Assembly (NCBI GenBank): GCA_013397935.1
Contig: VZRN01002232.1
Coordinates: forward strand, 979,457-1,043,456
Source: Dasyornis broadbenti
Lineage: Eukaryota > Chordata > Aves > Passeriformes > Dasyornithidae
DNA length: 64,000 nt
Direction of reading: 5' to 3'
The position numbers were made by a program, and so were the translations under genes. Of this stretch, positions 57,911-64,000 are shown in pieces. Below the pieces are notes generated by a model. It did no database searches. It was given only the letters and a program-made list of their open reading frames with translations, and was not told the origin of the DNA. Within the stretch, counting starts at the first letter, position 1; the number at the start of each line of letters is the position of its first letter.

Positions 57911-59911
57911 TCAAACAACTGCACTGAAAGAAATAGAAACCTCCTCTTCAGAAAAATACAAAACTTATTCTGGCACTGTTTTAACTGAAAGACACCAAGA
58001 ATCTTTAACCTTTGCCTTAAGCTCCTTGACATTTCATATATTGCTTCAAGACTGAGACTCTATAAAGACATGGGTGTGCTAATTATCAGTCAAATAGTTG
58101 TTTTTTAACCAAAAATAGCTGATAAAAATGGAATATGACAGTGCTTTCATAACACATGCCAGAATATAGAAGCCAGTTCAAGCCAATTTTTTGTTCTCAT
58201 AGTAGTTTCCATTTGCAGAAAATAAGGAAATTAATACACTTGAGCTAGAAATATTAAGACTTGACCTCTAAAGTCATATTTTCTTACTTTGTGGAGTCTT
58301 AAACATTAGGGAAATAAAACCAAAATTATTTACTCTCTTCAAATATGCAATTGACAATATTTAATTAATTAAATTTTTCACCTGACATAACTGTGGATTT
58401 TCTGCCTAGCATAGTAAGTTGTGTAAGGGGATGATCGAATACTCTCAGACCTGAACACCTTAGAAAAAGAATATTTCTTCAGCAAAACCAGGAGATACTT
58501 TCCCATCATTCTGAGATCCTCAGAAACACTAGGGGCTTGGTCCTAAAACATTATTGTCTGCTCACCCTTAATATATTTATATCAGCTGAGGATTAGACTG
58601 GAATAACAATAGTAAGAAGATAAAGAGGACACAATTATTAAAAGTATAAATATATCGCAAGTATATCACAAGATATATCTCTCAGGTGAGAGTAAGAACA
58701 AACATATGTTCAGGATAATATATGTGATTAAAATAAATGTATTGCATATTACAGCAGCTCATTGGCATCAATAAATGGAGTTGCAACATTTTTTTCCAGA
58801 AAAATTTCAGCTTGAAAGGGTAGAAAAAGCTTTGAAGAGAAAGGAAAGAATTTGTTTTAACAGCTCTATTATAAAAATGAAGTGCAAGAGCAGCTGATTT
58901 CACTACCCATCACACAGATTGCTCTTTTGAACAGTAAATGTGATGAGGTTTACAAAATAGAGAACATTAATATTTCTGAGATGGAGCCAGGTTTACTAAG
59001 ACAGGCTCAGAACATGAGGAAATTTCCCATTTTTAAGAACAAATTAAGCCACTTAACTTTCCCTGCTGTCAGAATGAATTCTAATCTTGCAATTTGATGG
59101 AAAGGCTGGAAAATGGGATTCTTAAAGAGGAAGGACAGATGGAAAAGTTAGGCCAGCAACTGATACTTCTTTGAGTCATCAAATGGCAGGGCAAACAGCA
59201 GCCTTTCCATAAGCCTTCTGCATGCAAAAAGATAGGCTTGCTTATACTGTATTGGTGCTCTCAAAAGCACTTTCCAAAATGTGAATTGATTTAAGGATGG
59301 TTAGTTAAAGGTGACCAGGACTCAGTTTGTGTTGGCAGTCTGAGCCCTGCATGGAGTATGATTATACATGGCATCAGCTGACTGGAAACCTTATCACACC
59401 AGTTACAAGGCCAGATTAAGCTGATTACCAGTGAACACTGCTGAAGTACTCTCCCACCAGCTGCCAAGAACTGCATCGGGAACATCTTTCATCATCTGGC
59501 GCTCAGCTTTTTGTGTATGGTCTGGGTTTAGATATAATGGTGACTCTTCAGAAAGCAAAAGAGGGTATTAAAAGAAAATGTTTTTCTGAAGTTGGAAGAA
59601 ACAGCCTGACTATTGTTTATTCTCTGACCACACAAATACCTTGTGGCAATTATGTCTTTTAAAAGTGTAGCTCTGTCTCACTTCTTACATGTGAACAGCT
59701 CTGTAATAGCAAATAAAAAACAACAAAAAAATCCGAACAGAATGCCAGCTTTCATCTGGAGTTGAGAGGAATTATAGCATTGAGTAATAAAGTGATCAAA
59801 TCAGTGAAGGGCAACTCTCCCGTTGCATGTGTCAGCACAGGCTGCTTGCACCATGGTGCTGTGTGTCGGGTAAGGACCTTTCAGAGCACTGCTTCTCTCT
59901 GTGCACTTCAC
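57911..59911. other. Distal intergenic DNA, no gene supported
   Basis: AT-rich sequence with homeodomain-like AT palindromes near 58360-58380 (TTTAATTAATTAAAT). No coding, RNA or repeat family signal was recognised. Confidence 0.5.
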
Positions 59912-59981
59912 TTCCATGGCAGGGGACTGGAACTGGATGGTCTTTAAAGGTCCCTTCCAAACCAAACCGTTCTATAACTCC
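59912..59981 (+). mobile_element. CR1 LINE 3'-end fragment
   Basis: About 70 bp match the CR1 3' terminus: CCATGGCAGGGGACTGGAAC, then GGATGGTCTTTAAAGGTCCC, then an AACC...TTCTAT ending. Everything 5' of it is absent, as is usual for CR1, whose copies are mostly 5'-truncated. It is non-coding and inactive. Confidence 0.8.
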
Positions 59982-60239
59982 ACCATTAATACAGAGCTTA
60001 CATGTTCAGAACTGTGTAAATGTATCAGATCACACCCTCAAAAGTAGCTTGTTTGAAGAATGTAACAGAAAAAAGAAAGGAAAATCACTATCAGACAACT
60101 TCTGCCAAAGAAACTAAGCTTACCTTTTTTCTGTTCTGAACATTTTCAAAAATGGAATGAGCTGAAATACTTGGGGGCAGGGAGCATTTTGGAGTGTAAT
60201 TAAAAACAGGTCAGGAGGAAAATAAAACCTTAGCCTCTT

Positions 60240-60620
60240 CAACAAATGATCACAATTAATCAACAAGATTGGAAGCTGACTCTTTAATGAATGTGTTGGA
60301 ATTATCCTCCTTTCTGGGAGCAGGCTCTCGGATGCTAACAGAACAGCTCACAATGTTTATGGCTTTGCTGCCATGAGAAAGAGTTGCGGGATCCCATCCT
60401 CTGCGGTTTAACATGATCCATCAGCTGATCGCTTGTTCTGCTGCGAGGCAGATCATTGACACCATTACGATTTCATCCGCTGCCTCAAAGCCAATTTCCC
60501 TGCATATAAACGCTTCATTCAGAGCACAGAAAAAATACATTAGTGAAACAATATAGCGTACTGTACAACAAGGATTTTCCTGCACTGTAACTCTACAGCT
60601 CACCAGGCAAAAAACACTTC
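60240..60620. promoter_or_regulatory. Candidate distal enhancer about 19.7 kb upstream of MSX1
   Basis: This stretch contrasts with its CpG-depleted surroundings by holding about nine CpGs in 380 bp, without repeats or GC richness. It contains ATCACAATTAATCAAC, CTTTAATGAATG, GGGATCCCATCC, CATCAGCTGATCGC (a palindromic E-box CAGCTG), CACCATTACGATTTCATCC and CATATAAACGC. Retained CpGs plus varied factor cores suggest sequence constraint. No coding potential is apparent. The link to MSX1 is inferred from its being the only gene in the window. Confidence 0.45.
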
Positions 60621-62022
60621 TTTTTATTCTAGTTCCCCAGGGTGCTACATGGAGACACCAATCCTGAGACGGATTAACTGTGGTGCTTTCATCAAGAGGA
60701 ACTTGTCTTCACTCTGACTCTGGAATAGAAAGGACGTGCTATTACCCTTCGACTTTGAAAGAGAAAAGCTTTCTACCTGCATTCCTCACTCACTTCCCAA
60801 GTTTAGCTCATAGGGATTAGAATTTGCTAGATATAGGATAAGCCCTTTTCAAAACACTCATATAAAGAAAGATGCTGAGAGCTTTCAGATATCTTTACTG
60901 AATGTTTATTAGTGTTAGAAACAGGTAAATTGGAGTTAAAGTATGAGCAGAATATTAATTCCTCTCATAAAATAAATTAGAGAAGTCAGGAAAAAAATGA
61001 CTTTTTTTTTGTTTCTTGCTGTTACTTTCACATAAGATTTGCTATTTACTATTCAAAACCAACCTTTTCTTCTCCCTATTCCATGGCTAATTTTGGAGGC
61101 ACTTTAATTTTGGGAACCTGACTTGATCCACCCCATAGAGCATAAAGTTTCTGGCAGGAAGTGTTTAATATCTCCTCAGTACTGAGGTCTCTGTAAAGTA
61201 TTTCATACCTAGCCTTGAAGTATGCAGAAAGCCTAAATCACTGCAGATCTCAGGCCAACAACCCAGCCCCACCCAGGATGTTTTTGTGTCACTGGCTTCA
61301 AAGGAGGCTGAAAATGCTAAATATTGGATAAAGAGGTCCAGTATCACATGATGACTTTATAATTATTTTATAACTATAATTATCTCAGATATGAGAGGAG
61401 AAGTAAAGCTCCTTCTGTGTTTGAATTGGATTTCATTTAAACCTGTTTTAAACTCTGTAATCATTTTAGCTGATTTCACTGCCACTGAACAAGTCTGTAA
61501 TATAAAACATCATCCACAGCTTCCTGGCCATGGGCAGGGCCAAACAAAGCCCAATTCTCTCCCTGGGCTTTCAGAGCAGTGTAACCAGTCACAGAAACAT
61601 GGGGCTGGCAGTGAAATAAGTAGCTAGTCTGATTTGGGAGAGGATATTCTTTATGAAGAATGCCAACAACATTGTTTCTGAAACTGATGCCTCCAGTTTT
61701 AGATAAAACAGACAATCTAGTAGGGCAGCAGCATGCAGAGGACAGTCTGACACTGGGTTTGCCTGTGCCAGTGCACGAGTGAGCCAGGCTGCCCTTCACG
61801 GTACTCCGGCCACAGGTCACAGCTCATCCCTCACAGGAAGGACAGCCACTCACCATGGGAAGGGCTGTCCCACACCATGGTGGCACTGAGACTGATGGTC
61901 CATGTTGGCCCAAAAATGCTCTTCACACACCACCAGCTCTTCTCAGATTCTAATAGCAGACCAAATGTCTCAAACACTACAAGAGAGCAAAGCTAATGCG
62001 TTTTATCATGTCCCAAGCCTTG
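60621..62022. other. Distal intergenic DNA, no gene supported
   Basis: AT-rich to mixed DNA. The minus-strand 114-codon frame at 61476-61820 has no recognisable domain. Confidence 0.5.
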
Positions 62023-62084
62023 CAAAAAAAAAAAAAAAAAAANNNNNNNNNNNNNNNNNNNNNNNNNNNNNNNAAAAAAAAAAA
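62023..62084. repeat. Poly-A tract interrupted by a 31-base assembly gap
   Basis: A run of about 20 A is followed by N at 62043-62073 and then 11 more A. The true tract length is unknown, and the gap is probably a polymerase-slippage failure. Confidence 0.85.
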
Positions 62085-62599
62085 TAGAATCTGTGAAAAT
62101 ACTGAATGATAGTGGTCAGCAGGACTATCTTCACTGCTTTTAGTAATCCCCATTATTTCTAGTGGGAAACACATCTGGTAGGGAACAGCAGGGAGAGACT
62201 TAATGATTCCTCACCTTTCCTGTGCTGCCTACCCTGTTGTTGGGGAAAGTGCTTGTGCCGCTCTGCCAAGGAAGGGGATTAGGATAGCAGACCTAGCAGA
62301 TGAAGCTCTCGCATGGGATTAGGGTGTTTTTTCACCCCTATATGTAAGTCAGGCTGATTTTCCCCTTGCCTGCTTGGCTGGAGGAGCACTTCCGTGCATT
62401 GGTGACAGTGAAAGATGGAAATGCTCATACGGGAAAGAAAGAGAAGTCAGGAGGCAATTACTTTCCTAAGTGTTGGTTTTTAAACGCTTATCAAATGGCA
62501 GCGTCAGTCGCATGAGTGTCTCTGCAGTGGTACAAAGCACTCAGGGCAGATGCTGTTGACTCACCCATCTCTCCGTCCTGCAGCTGCCCAGGCACAGCA
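62085..62599. other. Distal intergenic DNA, no gene supported
   Basis: Mixed-composition DNA leading into a CpG-rich patch. No recognisable coding signal. Confidence 0.5.
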
Positions 62600-62890
62600 C
62601 AGTTTGTGCTTGCACGGCGAACCGGATCAGGGAATCGATCTGGCTGGAAAAAAAGTATGTTAAAACACCCTCCAAAAAGCAGCATGTTTTTCTTTCCAGC
62701 CGGAATCGCTTCTCCCATCTGGCCGGGCGCACAGCTGCACAAACAGCTGCGCAGCGAGGCGGCGGGGCTGGCGCAGGCGGCACCGCGGAGGAAGGGAAGC
62801 TCCGCCGGGGCCGGCATCGCGCTCAGGGCATCCCCCAGCCCGGGGGGCATTCGGCCGCCCAGCTCCCCTCCCGCACCCAGCAGCGGGCAG
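62600..62890. promoter_or_regulatory. Orphan CpG-rich patch, possible distal promoter
   Basis: CpG dinucleotides become frequent here (GCACGGCGAACCGG, CCGGGCGC, GCGCAGCGAGGCGGCGG, ATTCGGCCGCCC), isolated in an AT-rich region. GC-box-like motifs occur on both strands. The frames through it (125 codons plus, 119 minus) look like GC-driven chance. It may be the promoter of a non-coding transcript or a Polycomb-type island. Confidence 0.4.
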
Positions 62891-64000
62891 TGAGCAAGGA
62901 CCGCAGCAGCAGGCTGTCCCGGGCAGTGGACGGAGGCTCTGACCCAGCAGTATCTTCTCCTTCTGGGTGCTCATACTGGGCTACAGCCAGGAGAAGTGAG
63001 CCCTGCTTCAGCTCTGGAATTGAGGGACAATCCTGCTGAAAGACCCAGTTTAAACCTGAGGTACATTTGAAGGGGTAGAGAGTGAATTGGAATAGATAAG
63101 TGTATCCAAATTTTGTTCCTTCAGGGAAATTAAAAATGATTGGGATCATTAATAACTTTCACATCTCAAGTGCTTATGATCCTTGAGCATGCCAACACCA
63201 CCGGATGTTTGCTGGGATTTTTTTCAACAACCAGAGAAGATGGTCAAGTACTGAGTTATTTGTACCAATACGCTACGAATATGGAGCAGTTGCTCAAGTA
63301 ACTCATCACTAGGTTAATTCAGTATTTGAAACTGGACTAAGCCAAACCAAAGCTGGAGGTATAACTTAGACTGCAATAGCTGTAGGCAGACTGACATAGT
63401 GTTGTCCATCTAAAGCACTGGAAGGTCAGTCAGCAAGGACTCCTTCATGTAAAGATCAGGAAATAACTGCTTATGAAGATAAAAGTTTCAATTGCATCAT
63501 AGTCCCTATTATTTTTTGTGAGGGCTCAAAATAAATGAAGGCTTATATTCCCACACCTTCTATCAATAGCAATAGTTAGGTTTAAAAAAGACTCAAGGTA
63601 CAATCCACAGAGCTGGCCAGTCTGTTATTCAGGTAAAGAAAACAGTTCCACTTTCAGTTTTCAGGTGCAAAATGCTTGAATTTATCTTTGTGATAAACTT
63701 TTTCTTCTGTGATTCTTCCTTCATATGGAAGGACTGAAGTCTCTACAGAGTTATATTGGTTTTACTTGAGAAGTACAAATTCCCTCCCCAAAGACACACA
63801 AAGGTATTGCATGTAAAACTATATCCCCACTCCAAGAGTGAACATCCCACATAATTTGAATACTATCATAAGATTCCTGATGGCACCCTGTACCAGAATT
63901 GCTGGGTGATTTTGTATCACCATTGTCTTTGGATAATTATACAGTACCACAAGAATATAGGGACCAGCTCAAGCTATGTAGTGGCTTGGAAAAATATTCA
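62891..64000. other. Distal intergenic DNA at the window edge, no gene supported
   Basis: AT-rich sequence without recognisable coding or RNA features. Nothing in it identifies the next upstream gene. Confidence 0.5.

Noticed and set aside
1..64000. Neighbouring genes CYTL1, STK32B or STX18
   Set aside because: These flank MSX1 in vertebrates, but no exon with their recognisable motifs was found by reading; short exons could still have been missed.
1..64000. CRISPR arrays, operons, prokaryotic or viral systems
   Set aside because: No direct-repeat/spacer pattern and no recognisable viral or prokaryotic gene; sequence is vertebrate intergenic DNA around MSX1.

Overview
This is a stretch of vertebrate nuclear DNA, most likely from a bird. 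It is AT-rich and almost gene-free, has split genes with GT-AG introns, and carries two 5'-truncated CR1 LINE 3' ends, the typical bird/reptile retrotransposon. The one protein-coding gene I can support is MSX1, a two-exon homeobox gene on the minus strand. Exon 1 codes from 40685 down to 40232, a 1,462-bp intron runs from 40231 to 38770, and exon 2 codes from 38769 down to the stop at 38339. Joined, it encodes 294 residues. The eh1 repressor motif, the Msx-type homeodomain and the C-terminal ending MYHLT all identify MSX1 rather than MSX2. The species cannot be named from the sequence.

Layout. 1-33 kb is the 3' flank of MSX1: AT-rich intergenic DNA with one CR1 copy (about 17.5 kb), a few short simple repeats and a few short blocks that look like candidate enhancers. 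33-37.7 kb is a transition zone with CpG-rich patches, a GATA microsatellite, A-rich tracts and candidate regulatory blocks. 37.74-40.75 kb is the MSX1 transcription unit (3'UTR, exon 2, intron, exon 1, part of the 5'UTR). A 224-bp assembly gap (40779-41002) falls on the 5'UTR/core promoter. 41-46 kb is the proximal upstream region, where CpG-rich stretches alternate with AT-rich blocks dense in homeodomain-type ATTA cores. 46-64 kb is distal upstream intergenic DNA with a second CR1 fragment, a perfect DR4 nuclear-receptor half-site pair, one strong-looking distal candidate enhancer (60.24-60.62 kb) and an orphan CpG-rich patch near 62.6-62.9 kb.

How it works together (family knowledge plus inference): MSX1 is a transcriptional repressor acting downstream of BMP signalling in neural crest, limb, tooth/beak and craniofacial mesenchyme. 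Genes of this class usually sit in gene deserts full of long-range enhancers and beneath clusters of Polycomb-marked CpG islands, and this window has that appearance. The candidate regulatory blocks are judged by eye only (retained CpGs in a CpG-poor background, clustered ATTA/TAAT cores, no simple-sequence character). Conservation could not be tested.

I found no mobile-element-encoded system, CRISPR array, tRNA or rRNA, and no exon I could assign to a neighbouring gene such as CYTL1 or STX18. Nearly all other open frames are chance frames or antisense shadows of MSX1. The most interesting non-obvious observation is a 27-codon upstream ORF in the MSX1 leader that overlaps the MSX1 start codon out of frame.
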